In this document: positions 13,606-24,061 of the stretch, one piece after another
How positions within the stretch are numbered: position 1 is the first letter of the stretch
Layout: the number at the start of each line of letters is the position of its first letter
Source: a bacterium
Lineage (GTDB): Bacteria > Lindowbacteria > 2-12-FULL-62-27
Direction of reading: 5' to 3'
Assembly: GCA_016202645.1 (NCBI GenBank)
Contig: JACQOF010000026.1
Location: 1 to 24,417, forward strand
Length of the DNA: 24,417 nt
Program-made: the position numbers and the translations under genes
The notes under the pieces: generated by a model
Databases searched by the model: none
What the model saw: only the letters and a program-made list of their open reading frames with translations
What the model was told of the DNA's origin: nothing

Positions 13606-14655
13606 TTAAAATTCCCGGAACCATAGTTCCGCCAGCATTGCCGCTGCCAGACCCCAACGCACGCGCCGGTCCGTGGTAGCGTATCCCAAACCCGCCAAGG
13701 CCGCCAGAAACGGGATTGCCGGATAGAAGTGACGGACGCCGTCCGGCGGGAACGTCCGATAGACCATAAAAAAAATCAGGGGGACCGCCGCCAGCAGGGC
13801 TGAGACTTGCGCGGCCCGGCGATGTGCGGGATGCACCGCGCCCCAAACCGCCAGGCCGATGAAGACGGCGGGAAGACTGCCGGCTAGAGACAAGAACGGA
13901 TAACCGGCGCCGAAAGCCGGCTGGAGCGCGTTGGTGGCGCGCCAGTACGTCACATGGGCAAACGCCCGCGCGGGATCCAAGATCCAGGCCGGATGAGACA
14001 ATCCAAACGCGGCCAGAAAACCGGCGGTCAGGATACCGAACACCGCCAGGGGCTGACGCCAGAGCAGAAATGGCGCAGCCGGGACCAGGGTCAACAGAGA
14101 CGTCAGCTTGGCGTCGACCGCCAGCCCGCCGAACAGCCCGCCGAGGAAGTAAATCCAGAATCGGCCAGCGGGGCGCGCACGCGCCGCCGAGATGAGAAAC
14201 ATCGAAATCACGGCGAAACAGACGCTGTCCATCCACGAGTCCAGCCGGACCAGATATGTCAGCGACGGCGGCGCGGCGCAAAATAGGATGAACGCCGCGA
14301 TCCCGGCCTGCGCGCCAAGATACGCGTGAGCCAGGCCCAGAAGCCAGATCAGCGCGATCACGCGCAGATGCAGAACAGCCCATCGCGCAGCCTGTACTCC
14401 CTGCGCGTCGCCGGCGCCGCCTGCGATCAGCGCCACCCACCGTTTTACAACCGTCGGATGGTAGGCCGGCTCGTCGAGTCTGTGATACTCCGTCTCGTAG
14501 GGCGCGATCGGCACATGTCCCGCCAGAAAAATCAAAACACCCAAAAGCGCGACCAGAAACCAGATTACCCGCGTTCTGGAAAACCCGACGCCATCTGAGG
14601 TAAGATCGGGACATGAAGCGCTACTGGATCCTGGGATTTCTCGCCTGTTCAGCAT
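13606..14655 (-). CDS. GT39-like multi-pass membrane protein, short form
   Basis: Up to 349 residues with eight or nine hydrophobic segments. After the first helix it carries HRLDEPAYHPTVVKRWVAL, comparable to the acidic first-loop motif of GT39-type glycosyltransferases; the segment GLFGGLAVDAKLTSLL matches the family's conserved GlAxxTKxt-type helix. At about 310-349 residues it is short and lacks the large C-terminal periplasmic domain. The start is uncertain: ATG 14655 would overlap the 5' end of the divergent TPR gene by 43 bases, and the next in-frame ordinary start is TTG 14544, inside the first helix. A non-standard start, as for the GT39 gene at 344, is possible. It converges on the rhomboid gene with a gap of 17 bases. 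Confidence 0.68.
   Translation of the reverse strand: MLNRREIPGSSSASCPDLTSDGVGFSRTRVIWFLVALLGVLIFLAGHVPIAPYETEYHRLDEPAYHPTVVKRWVALIAGGAGDAQGVQAARWAVLHLRVIALIWLLGLAHAYLGAQAGIAAFILFCAAPPSLTYLVRLDSWMDSVCFAVISMFLISAARARPAGRFWIYFLGGLFGGLAVDAKLTSLLTLVPAAPFLLWRQPLAVFGILTAGFLAAFGLSHPAWILDPARAFAHVTYWRATNALQPAFGAGYPFLSLAGSLPAVFIGLAVWGAVHPAHRRAAQVSALLAAVPLIFFMVYRTFPPDGVRHFYPAIPFLAALAGLGYATTDRRVRWGLAAAMLAELWFREF
14577..14606 (+). promoter_or_regulatory. Putative promoter of the TPR gene
   Basis: TGGAAA (14577-14582), 18 bases, TAAGAT (14601-14606), then 6 bases to ATG 14613. The -35 is weak, but the -10 spacing to the start codon repeats that seen at other genes here. Confidence 0.35.
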
Positions 14656-15227
14656 GTTTGAACCTGATCAACTACGTGGGTAAGGGGTACGAGGCCTACC
14701 AGAAGGGCGATCTGGAGGGGGCCGAGCAGCTTTTTCGGACGGCTGTCAAAAAAAAGCCGCGGGATCCGGTCGCCCATAACAATCTTGGAAATGTCCTCAT
14801 GGACCTGGACCGGGTGGAGGAAGCGGTCCGGTTTTTCAAGCTCGCGACAGTCCTGGATAAAACCAGGACCTACTCCGCGCCGCACACAAACCTCGCCCGG
14901 GCCTACTACGAACTGGGGAAACTCGATCTCGCGTTTGAGGCGGGAGAAAAAGCCAAGTCGATGAATCCGCAGGATCCCATCGTGATGCTTGTGCTCGCCA
15001 ATATCTATTGCGCCAAAAATGAACGCCTCGAGGACGCCCGGGCATTCGCGCGCGCGGCGACGGCGAAAATCGCCCTGGAGGACCAGGCCTCCGCCTGGAG
15101 CACGCTCGCGGAGGCGGAGTACAAGCTCAACAACGTCGCCGCCGCCATGACCGCCATCGACACCGCCATCTCGCTCGATACCGACAACGCCTTTTATCGC
15201 CAGCAAAAAGCCCTCTACCGACCCTGA
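14613..15227 (+). CDS. Tetratricopeptide-repeat protein
   Basis: 204 residues. A short hydrophobic N-terminus (YWILGFLACSACLNLI) may be a signal or lipoprotein-like peptide, though no consensus lipobox is present. At least four TPR units follow: YVGKGYEAYQKGDLEGAEQL, PVAHNNLGNVLMDLDRVEEA, SAPHTNLARAYYELGKLDLA and PIVMLVLANIYCAKNERLED, with a final one near SAWSTLAEAEYKLNNVAAA. TPR proteins serve as protein-binding scaffolds. It starts divergently from a GT39-like gene and its last 13 bases overlap the end of the DUF115 gene on the other strand. No specific role can be assigned. Confidence 0.85.
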   Translation: MKRYWILGFLACSACLNLINYVGKGYEAYQKGDLEGAEQLFRTAVKKKPRDPVAHNNLGNVLMDLDRVEEAVRFFKLATVLDKTRTYSAPHTNLARAYYELGKLDLAFEAGEKAKSMNPQDPIVMLVLANIYCAKNERLEDARAFARAATAKIALEDQASAWSTLAEAEYKLNNVAAAMTAIDTAISLDTDNAFYRQQKALYRP

Positions 15228-16768
15228 GCGGACCCGCCGGCCGCTCGGCCGACGCCTTCGCGAAATCGGGTCAGGACGGCGCGAAGACGTTCCTCCGACC
15301 GCGTCGCTTCGACGCCCGTCAGCCACGCCAGAACATATCCGAGACACTTGCTCACGCGGGGCAGGGCCTTGACCCGGACCATCAGTTCCGCCGGCGGCGC
15401 CGACAGGGCCATCTCCAGTTCTTTCGCCAGGAATTTCAGCTCGCGGCGAATCTCCGGAGAATACTCGCGGACTTCGGGCGTCAGCCGCGGCGTGGTCCGG
15501 GTTGTTCCGGGAAAACCAAAATCTATGCCGGGGATATGCGCGGCGATTTTTGACATCTGGTGCACTTCAAGATCCCGGTTCTTGACGTAGAGTTCCAGCC
15601 AGTCCCTCCATTTCTGAAATCTCTTGTCGGCGAATGTTCCCGCCGTCCCTTCCATCCGGCCCGGGTCCGGCGATTCCCTCAAGTCGTCATAGCTGGCCAT
15701 TTCCGGCGGCCGGAATCGGCTGACTGATTTCAACGCTCGAAAGGCCGCGCCCGTGCCGCGGGCGTGCGCGCGGTGGGGGAGATGCTGGAAATCACATCCC
15801 AGGAGATACACTTGGCGCGCGCCGAAATGCCGGACGGCGTCGATCGCCGTGAGGGCGACGCTTCCGCCGCAGGCAAGCGACGCGAACGGCAGGCCGCTGT
15901 CCCGGAGGTGGTCGAGGGTGGGATGGCCGTAGCTGTAGAACAGAAGATTTCGGAACGGACGATAGACCGAGCGGTCCACCACCGGCGTCACGCAGAGGAT
16001 GCTCCGTTCATACACGGCATCGGGCAGGTTCTGAAGATACATCCGGTTTGATTCCGATGAATCGAGGGTCACGATGACGTCCGGCGTCACGCCTCGCGCC
16101 GCCAGTACCGGCGTCGCCGTGTCGCAGGCCACCACCGCGGCGTTGCCGAAATCCGCGGGCAGGTCCACCTGGTCGAGACTCGGACCGGCCCCGACCACCA
16201 CCGCGTGGCCGCCCCGCCACCGGCCGGCCTGGTCCTGCAGGAAGGGACCCCGCAGAATTTCCGTCAGATTGTCCGACACGTTGTTCTGCCATTCCTCCGC
16301 GAATTGATCGAGCGTCGCGCGGTTCGCGGCGCAGAGCGTGTCGAAAAACTGCATCTCCTTCATCGCGGCCGCGTAGACCGGCATTTCTGTATGGCCGAAC
16401 AAAATCACACGACGCCTTAGAAGCGTGCCGAAGAGATCGTTCAAGAGCTGAAGGACGCCCTCCTCGCCCACCGAAAAACACAGCCGGTGGTCCGACAGGC
16501 CCCGGGTCACGTCGACGAGGGTGAGATAAGCCTTTAGTTCGGGCAGATCGTCATGCGCGACGATGAAAAACGGCGTGCGGCTTGAGAGAAGCCGCCCCCA
16601 CGTGTCCGCGGCGGGAAGGCCCGTGATGATGATGGCGTCGACGTCGGGAATCGCGTCGTCAAGCGGAGAAAGTTCGAGGCGGGCCGCGGCGGAGTGGCCG
16701 CGCAGTTCCGCCGCCATGGACGGCTGGTTTTCCTCCAGGCACCGGAGATTTTCCTCCAGGAAACTCAT
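15215..16768 (-). CDS. DUF115 / Maf-type protein (copy A)
   Basis: 517 residues. The central DUF115 (6-hydroxymethylpterin pyrophosphokinase MptE-like, Maf_flag10) domain is clear: HAVVVGAGPSLDQ (about 188-200), VVACDTATPVLAARGVTPDV, VTLDSSESN (233-241), then CGGSVALTAIDAVRHFGARQ and VYLLGCDFQH. In flagellated bacteria such proteins are the motility accessory factors that glycosylate flagellin with nonulosonic acids; archaeal relatives are pterin kinases. No flagellar gene is visible here. The start overlaps the stop of copy B as ATGA (16765-16768), and the 3' end overlaps the convergent TPR gene by 13 bases. Confidence 0.83.
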   Translation of the reverse strand: MSFLEENLRCLEENQPSMAAELRGHSAAARLELSPLDDAIPDVDAIIITGLPAADTWGRLLSSRTPFFIVAHDDLPELKAYLTLVDVTRGLSDHRLCFSVGEEGVLQLLNDLFGTLLRRRVILFGHTEMPVYAAAMKEMQFFDTLCAANRATLDQFAEEWQNNVSDNLTEILRGPFLQDQAGRWRGGHAVVVGAGPSLDQVDLPADFGNAAVVACDTATPVLAARGVTPDVIVTLDSSESNRMYLQNLPDAVYERSILCVTPVVDRSVYRPFRNLLFYSYGHPTLDHLRDSGLPFASLACGGSVALTAIDAVRHFGARQVYLLGCDFQHLPHRAHARGTGAAFRALKSVSRFRPPEMASYDDLRESPDPGRMEGTAGTFADKRFQKWRDWLELYVKNRDLEVHQMSKIAAHIPGIDFGFPGTTRTTPRLTPEVREYSPEIRRELKFLAKELEMALSAPPAELMVRVKALPRVSKCLGYVLAWLTGVEATRSEERLRAVLTRFREGVGRAAGGSAQGR

Positions 16769-18267
16769 ATCGGGATGTCCAGCGCCGCCAGAACCGTCCG
16801 GCCAAGCGCCTGATCCGTCTCCGACTGCGGCACCTGGATCGGCCGTACCACGGGCGAGTCCGGCCGAACCCTCGGCGGCGCTCGCCGGACGCCCGCGACG
16901 GCCGTCGTGCCGAGAGAAAAAAAGGGCACGGGAGACCGCTCGACCATGTTCCGGAATTCGGCCGCGTAACTTTTCAATCTCGGCGCATCGCCCTTCGGAT
17001 CCCGCGCTGTTTTTCGGATCTCCCTCAGAAGAATATCGTATTCCGCCGATTCCGGACTGGAAAACCGGCTTGCCGGCCGGGCCGGGTCCTGCCGAAGGTA
17101 CGATGCCAGGCGGCTGTAGAACCGGGCGTCCCGGCCGGTCCCGCTTTGCTCGACGCTGAAATCAATTCCGGCAAGACAGACTTGCGCGGGCGTCATCGCC
17201 GCCGCCAGCGAAGCCGCCAGAACGGAAACGCTTCCGCCGCCTGTCAGGACGCCCTTGTGCGACATCAGGGATTCCGCCGGGCCAAGCAGAAAATGCCCGG
17301 CCGGAGACGCCAGAAACCGGCGGCCCTCGAACCGCCGGACGATTTCAGGGTGAGAAATGGGCGTGAAGACGAGGCGGGCGGCCGCCAGAAGTTGAGGATA
17401 CCGAAAATGCAGGAGGGAATCTTCCCTGGGGTCGACGCTGACGATCAAGTCCGGCGTCATCCCCGATTCGGCCAATCCCTCGGCTACCGTATCCACCGCG
17501 ATCAGATACGCGGCCGGAAATAATTCCTGAAGAGCGTCCAGACAGCCGTCGAGGGACGGGCTGGCGCCCGCCACAACGACCTGGCGGTCGCGGGCCAGAC
17601 CAAAGAGCGAGGCGACGCCCGGAGAATCGAGCGCGTCAACATTGCGGCGCAGATTTTCCCGCGCCGTCGGCCCGATCTGGTCCTCGGTATCGCGCCCCTG
17701 CCGCAGACGCGCGACGGCGTCCACCAGCCCGCGGTGTTCGTCCGGAATCCGTTCGAGAAACGGCGGGTGCAGGATCGTGCAAATAGCGGCCCGTTCAACG
17801 TCCGGCACCCCGTTCATCAGTTGACCGAGCCGATTTTTCTGGTCGGCCGGATTTCCGAAAATCCATTGGATTCGCGGATTCAGAAAAAGATCCGAGACAT
17901 CCACGTGGTTGCAGACGAAAGAAAGCAAAGGCAGATCCGCCGCAATCACCCAGAGTTCCTCCACGCGCCGGGCCAGCGCCCGGATGACGTGGCCGGCGCC
18001 GTGGCCCACGAGGAGTGCCTGAAGGGGGCGGTCCGCGCTTTGCGCGCCGGCCGTCAACACTGCGCCCGCGATTTTTTCAGCCTCCCCTTCCGGGTCGACG
18101 GCGCTGTGCAGGTATCGAACCCGATGGTCCGTCGAGGTCCAGCGAAGCGTCACCGGACCGCGGCGGCTGGGAATGAGGTCTACATCCGCCGTTGGCTGGG
18201 TTTTGACGAGCAAGGCGAGGAGAGAGGGATGGCGCGCCCGAAGGGCCGCCTCGTTTTCGGGTCTCAA
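16765..18267 (-). CDS. DUF115 / Maf-type protein (copy B)
   Basis: 500 residues if it starts at TTG 18267, which overlaps the ftsI stop as TTGA and gives (M)RPENEAALRARHPSLLALL. The frame runs on to 18792, but that part is a shadow of ftsI. The DUF115 hallmarks are VVVAGASPSLDG (about 230-241), YLIAVDTVAEGLAESGMTPD, IVSVDPREDS and LTGGGSVSVLAASLAAAM then CLAGIDFSVEQ. Copies A and B share the same motif order but are clearly diverged, so this is an old duplication. The tandem arrangement with translational coupling suggests the two products work together, perhaps as a heteromer (inference). The TTG start is inferred from the overlap and from the lack of any in-frame ATG nearby. Confidence 0.8.
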   Translation of the reverse strand: MRPENEAALRARHPSLLALLVKTQPTADVDLIPSRRGPVTLRWTSTDHRVRYLHSAVDPEGEAEKIAGAVLTAGAQSADRPLQALLVGHGAGHVIRALARRVEELWVIAADLPLLSFVCNHVDVSDLFLNPRIQWIFGNPADQKNRLGQLMNGVPDVERAAICTILHPPFLERIPDEHRGLVDAVARLRQGRDTEDQIGPTARENLRRNVDALDSPGVASLFGLARDRQVVVAGASPSLDGCLDALQELFPAAYLIAVDTVAEGLAESGMTPDLIVSVDPREDSLLHFRYPQLLAAARLVFTPISHPEIVRRFEGRRFLASPAGHFLLGPAESLMSHKGVLTGGGSVSVLAASLAAAMTPAQVCLAGIDFSVEQSGTGRDARFYSRLASYLRQDPARPASRFSSPESAEYDILLREIRKTARDPKGDAPRLKSYAAEFRNMVERSPVPFFSLGTTAVAGVRRAPPRVRPDSPVVRPIQVPQSETDQALGRTVLAALDIPI

Positions 18268-19996
18268 TTCGCGGTTAGTTTCCGGGCAGCCTGCGTGATG
18301 CGGGCGAACGCCGGCGCGGCGACGTCGCCGCCGAAATACCCGATCTGGGAATTCGGCTCGTGGACCACCACTGAAATAACGATCTCGGGATGGTCCGCCG
18401 GAAAAAATCCGTCGAATGAGGAAACAAACCGGTTCGGATCGTAGCCGCCACGGCCCGCTTTCGCCACCTGCGCCGTTCCCGTTTTTCCGGCTACCCGGAC
18501 GTCCGGCAGGCGGGCTTTTTTGCCCGTCGCATCCTCGGCGGTGACTGCCGACTCGAGCAGGTCCCGGACCAGGGCCGACACATTGGCGCTTAAAACCCGG
18601 CGGACCACCGTGGGCGTCACGCGCGGCGGATCCGTTCCGGCCCGGTCGTCCGTGCGGCGGGTTTCCAGGATGACGACGGGTTTCAGCAGATTTCCGCCGT
18701 TGGCGATCACGGTCATCGCGGCGGCCAGCTGAAGATTCGTCACGGCGACTTCCTGGCCGATCGATATGGCATGGCGGGAGAGAAGCGACCACTGAAAGGG
18801 TTTTCGCAGAAGGCCGCGTTCCTCTCCCGGAAGACGGATGCCTGTTTCGATGCCGAACCCAAAATTTTGGATCATTCCGAAAAACCGCTCCTTCGACAGC
18901 GATAGCGCCCCCTGAAGAATTCCGACGTTGCAGGACAGTTCAACCGCGCGCTGGTATGTGATCTCGCCATGAGATGCATAGCATCTCAGAGCATAAGGCG
19001 TTCCCGGCACTTCGAAATGACCATCACAGACGTAATGTTCCTTGAGGCTTGCCCGGTGGTCCGAGATTACTGACGACACCGTGACGATTTTGAACGTCGA
19101 GCCCGGCTCGAACACCCGGTTGATCGCTTGGTTCAGGTATCGGGAGGGCGGGTATTCCGAAAACCGGTTCGGGTCGTAGCCGGGATAGGAACTCATCGCC
19201 AGAATCTCCCCCGTCCGGGCTTTCATCACCACCACGCTTCCCGCCTGTGCCTCGTACTTCTCGACGGTCTCGGCCAGGATGTTGTCCGAAGCCTCCTGCA
19301 GGTAGGCATCCACCGAAAGCACAACGTCCATCCCCCGGAAAACCGGATTCCGGCGGCCTTCCGAATCCACGATCACCGGCATGCCGTGATCTCCCAGCTC
19401 GACCTTGAGATGTCTCACGTCTCCGGCCAGATCACGGTCCGCGGAGTATTCGATGCCCGCAAGTCCCAGGCCGTCGATGCCGACGAACCCGATGAGATTT
19501 GAGCCAACCGCGCCGAGGGGATACTGGCGGCGGTATTCGGGAAGAATGCCGACCCCTTCCATTTTTTCGAATTCTTTCCGGATCTGGGCCCAGCGGTCTT
19601 TTTCGATCCCACGGCTCAGCCACACGAAAGAGGCGCTCTCCGACAGGCGCTCCAGGGATTCTTCCAATCCCAGAAGTTCCAGACGCGCGAGCAGGAGCGC
19701 GAGTTTTTTTCGGTCCCGGACTTTATGAGGATGAGCGTAGAGGGACACCACGGGAAAACTCGCCGCCAGGACCCGGCCGTGCCGGTCGAGAATACGCCCG
19801 CGCTGGGGATAGACGTAGCGGCTTGACCATATCCGGTCCTTCATCGTCACCATCCGGCCGCCGAACTGGCCGAGCTGGATGTAGCCGAGCCGGATGAAGA
19901 GAAAGGCGAACCCGGCCAGAACCAGAACGGCCGCAACGCCGATGCGGATGGACGGATCGAACAGCCGCCGGCCGCCGGAAAACCGCGTCTTCGGCG

Positions 19997-20000
<4 letters not shown>
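18264..20000 (-). CDS. ftsI: Class B penicillin-binding protein (FtsI-like transpeptidase)
   Basis: 578 residues from GTG 20000. A single N-terminal membrane helix (about 19-38), then the PBP dimerisation domain (RGRILDRHGRVLA near 68-80), then the transpeptidase domain with all three active-site motifs: STFK at 301-304, SCN at 356-358 and KTG at 506-508. ISIGQEVAVTNLQLAAAMTV and FDGFFPADHPEIVISVVV are typical of the FtsI/PBP3 branch, which cross-links septal peptidoglycan. It lacks PASTA domains. Unusually, it is not in a dcw-type cluster (no mraW/rsmH, ftsL or mur genes next to it). It starts with a GTGA overlap with lepA and ends with a TTGA overlap with DUF115 copy B. Confidence 0.93.
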
Positions 20001-21838
<1,838 letters not shown>

Positions 21839-21844
21839 CCCGAT

Positions 21845-21874
21845 CTTTTATCAGTCCCGCCGCCCTTCTTTCAA
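21845..21874 (-). promoter_or_regulatory. Putative promoter of the lepA-ftsI-DUF115 operon
   Basis: On the minus strand TTGAAA (21874-21869), 18 bases, TAAAAG (21850-21845), then 6 bases to GTG 21838. The -35 is good (5/6), the -10 moderate. The arrangement again predicts a leaderless message. Confidence 0.4.
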
Positions 21875-21924
21875 GCGACCCGCACATCCCTCTATGCCGG
21901 ATCGAGGTGATTTTATTTTTCCTC

Positions 21925-21954
21925 TTGTATCTTCCGCCGCCTTCCTGCTACCCT
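21925..21954 (+). promoter_or_regulatory. Weak promoter of the polyprenyl synthase gene
   Basis: TTGTAT (21925-21930), 18 bases, TACCCT (21949-21954), then 10 bases to TTG 21965. Both boxes are poor matches; it is listed because the spacing fits the local pattern. Confidence 0.25.
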
Positions 21955-21964
21955 TTCGGCGAAC

Positions 21965-23014
21965 TTGAATGCCGTTACCGAACGATTGACTGAAATCTAT
22001 AAACCGATCGCTGCGGACCTGGATGCGGTGGCCCGCAAGATGATGGGGGTTGTGGCGGGGGCGCTGGAGCCGTTTCCGCGCGAGATCGGGGCGTTCCGGA
22101 GTCTCGGCAAGCGGCTGAGGCCGGCGATCTGTCTTTTGGCGTGGCGGAGCGAAGGCATCGACGGCGCGGCGCCGCCCGAGGTGGTTGACCAGGCCGCCGC
22201 CGTGGAGCTCATGCACATCGCGACTCTCATTCACGATGACGTTGTCGACGGCGCCTACCAGCGCCGCGGGCACCAGACTCTTCACGAACTCTTTACCGAC
22301 AAAACCGCGGTCCTGGTCGGGGATTATCTCTATGCCACCGCTATTGATATTTTCAACCAGCACGCCGGCCGGCCCGTCCTCGGCGCCATCACACGCACCA
22401 CGGTCGGCATGGCCCACGGGGAACTCATGCAAGTCCTGCTCGACCCGGACTGCCGGTCCCGACGGGACGTCTATCTCGACATCATCTCCAAAAAAACCGC
22501 CGACTTTTTCGGCGCCGCCGCGGTCGTCGGCGCTTCGGCGGCCCTGACCGGCCGTGCCGGAAAAAATGATCAGGAAGACCGCTTGGAACTCTTTCGCCGG
22601 TTTGGCTGGAACTTCGGCATGGCCTTCCAGATGATCGACGACATTCTCGACTTCACCGCCTCCGAGGACAACCTCGGCAAACCCGTTTTCCAGGACCTCG
22701 TCGACGGCCGGATCACTCTGCCGGCAATTCTCCTCCTGGAATCCGGCAACGGCGTCCCGGCGACCCTGCGGACTGTGCTGGATCAGAAGGAATTGTCCCA
22801 GGACATCCGTGCCGCCCTTCTGGAGGATTTGAACAGGTTCGACATCATTCCGAAGGCCATCCGGACAGCGGAAGGATATTTGTCCGAGGCCCGGGAGATT
22901 CTGCAGGCCCTCTTCGGGTCACACCGGTCCGTCGAGGCGCAACAGTCCCTGTATTCGCTCTGCGATTATATTCTGCTTCAGAGAGGACTTCCCGCCCCGG
23001 TGGCCGGGGGTTAG
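21965..23014 (+). CDS. Trans-polyprenyl diphosphate synthase
   Basis: 349 residues with both aspartate-rich motifs of the IspB/GerCC-type polyprenyl synthases: LIHDDVVDGAYQRRG (first DDxxD at 91-95) and FQMIDDILDFT (second at 225-229), plus GKRLRPAICLLA and VGDYLYATAIDIF. It condenses isopentenyl diphosphate onto an allylic diphosphate to make the long isoprenoid tail of quinones. Chain length cannot be set from the sequence, although the residues before the first DDxxD are small enough for a long product. The start is ambiguous: TTG 21965 or TTG 21986, neither with a Shine-Dalgarno sequence; the nearest ATG (21969) is out of frame. It is divergent from lepA. Confidence 0.93.
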   Translation: MNAVTERLTEIYKPIAADLDAVARKMMGVVAGALEPFPREIGAFRSLGKRLRPAICLLAWRSEGIDGAAPPEVVDQAAAVELMHIATLIHDDVVDGAYQRRGHQTLHELFTDKTAVLVGDYLYATAIDIFNQHAGRPVLGAITRTTVGMAHGELMQVLLDPDCRSRRDVYLDIISKKTADFFGAAAVVGASAALTGRAGKNDQEDRLELFRRFGWNFGMAFQMIDDILDFTASEDNLGKPVFQDLVDGRITLPAILLLESGNGVPATLRTVLDQKELSQDIRAALLEDLNRFDIIPKAIRTAEGYLSEAREILQALFGSHRSVEAQQSLYSLCDYILLQRGLPAPVAGG

Positions 23015-23059
23015 GAATCGTAATGAAATAACTTTGAAGTACGCGTATCCATCCAGGTC

Positions 23060-23130
23060 GTCATGCCCGCGAATGCGGGCATCCAGAGCACTGGCGAGGC
23101 CGACTGGATTCCCGCTTTCGCGGGAATGAC
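23060..23130. repeat. REP-like double palindrome between convergent genes
   Basis: Two 27-base arms (23060-23086 and 23104-23130) are inverted copies of each other with three mismatches, separated by 17 bases. Each arm is itself a small palindrome (CCCGCGAATGCGGG and CCCGCTTTCGCGGG), flanked by GTCAT and ATCCAG. It is the main content of the gap 23015-23148 between the convergent polyprenyl synthase and GT2 genes and would end transcription in both directions. Elements with this core are known as abundant dispersed intergenic repeats in several bacterial groups, so it is probably a member of a genome-wide family. Confidence 0.85.
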
Positions 23131-23148
23131 GCAGAGGGGTGCAGGCCC

Positions 23149-23910
23149 TTAGGTTTCCATCAGCATCCGTCTAACGAGTTCCAGGGATTCCCGTGCGCCT
23201 TCATGATCGGGGCGCAGTTCCGCGAATTTTTGAAATGCCGCCGCGGCTTCGGGTAGACGGCCGCACCTGAAATATTCGCACCCCAGAAAATCGTACCGAC
23301 CGGCGTCGCCGGGATTTTCCGAGATGTCCTGCTGGAGCCATTCGATGTATTTCTCGTGTTTTTGGTCCTGGTGGGCCGCGCCTCGCTCGAACATGTAATG
23401 CGACAGGGGCAGAGCCGTCAATTCCGCGTAGACACCCGGCAATTCATCCAGGCTTTCCTCGACCGTCTCATGCACCCGGTGGCGGTAGCGGACGCGGTCG
23501 TCCCGCCGAAATAACCTGAGGGCATGGTCACTGTACGTCACTTCGTTTGGCCCGGCTTCGTAATTGTGACGCAGAAGATAATATCCCTTGTAGGATCCGC
23601 TGACCGCCGCCGGAATGGACGTGGCCGCCTCGAGCATGAGCCTTGGGGACAGAGGAAAAAATTCGTCCGCGTCCAAGACGAGCACCCAGTCTCCCCTGCA
23701 GGCCGCGAGCGACGCATTGCGAGCCTCGGAGAAATCTCCCTGAAAGGGGTGCCGGATCACCCGCGCGCCCAGTTCTTCCGCCGCCGGGACCGTCCCATCC
23801 GTCGATCCGGTGTCCACCACCACGACTTCTCCCACAGACCCTTTCACACTCCCGATTGCTCTTCGAATCCGGCCTTCTTCGTTCTTCACGATCATCGCCA
23901 GGCTGATCAT
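23149..23910 (-). CDS. GT2-family glycosyltransferase with TPR-like tail
   Basis: 253 residues. The N-terminal GT-A fold is clear: ISLAMIVKNEEGRIRRAI at the start, VVVVDTGSTDGT (29-40) and WVLVLDADEFF (75-85), where DAD is the metal and nucleotide-sugar site. YSDHALRLFRRDDRVRY and HRVHETVEESL are typical of the subgroup that begins SLCMIVKNEE. The C-terminus (about 205-250, YDFLGCEYFRCGRLPEAAAA then FQKFAELRPDHEGA) is a TPR-like helical hairpin, a common fusion in this subgroup. There is no membrane helix, so it should act in the cytoplasm. Sugar and acceptor are unknown. Confidence 0.92.
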   Translation of the reverse strand: MISLAMIVKNEEGRIRRAIGSVKGSVGEVVVVDTGSTDGTVPAAEELGARVIRHPFQGDFSEARNASLAACRGDWVLVLDADEFFPLSPRLMLEAATSIPAAVSGSYKGYYLLRHNYEAGPNEVTYSDHALRLFRRDDRVRYRHRVHETVEESLDELPGVYAELTALPLSHYMFERGAAHQDQKHEKYIEWLQQDISENPGDAGRYDFLGCEYFRCGRLPEAAAAFQKFAELRPDHEGARESLELVRRMLMET

Positions 23911-23953
23911 CTTAATTCACATTTCGGCTTTTTCAGACGTTTTGGTAACAAAC

Positions 23954-23981
23954 TTGATTTTTCACAGGAATAAGTTAAACT
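23954..23981 (+). promoter_or_regulatory. Putative promoter upstream of moeA
   Basis: TTGATT (23954-23959), 16 bases, TAAACT (23976-23981). The first ATG downstream is at 23993 (a 22-codon open frame); moeA itself starts at 24066, so this message would have a leader of about 78 bases. Confidence 0.4.
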
Positions 23982-23992
23982 CACCCCACTAC

Positions 23993-24061
23993 ATGAGGAA
24001 GCAGACGTTGAAATTCGGGCGCGTTTTTCAAAAAATGATTGCGCATCTATCTCAGGCATAG
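23993..24061 (+). CDS. Possible 22-residue leader ORF before moeA
   Basis: ATG 23993 opens a 22-codon frame (MRKQTLKFGRVFQKMIAHLS plus two residues) ending at TAG 24059-24061, four bases before the moeA start. It is basic and shows no known family. Its position, just 11 bases after a -10-like hexamer and ending next to a hairpin that covers the moeA start, would suit a translated leader. It may equally be chance. Confidence 0.25.
   Translation: MRKQTLKFGRVFQKMIAHLSQA

Noticed and set aside
12827-14614. 595-codon open frame on the minus strand
   Set aside because: It runs antisense through the rhomboid gene and then out of frame through the GT39-like gene; composition is arginine/proline-rich and no domain is visible. 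It is a product of high GC.
18268-18792. 175-codon N-terminal extension of DUF115 copy B
   Set aside because: This part overlaps the ftsI transpeptidase region in another frame and is Arg/Gly/Pro-rich; the TTGA junction at 18264-18267 explains the start.
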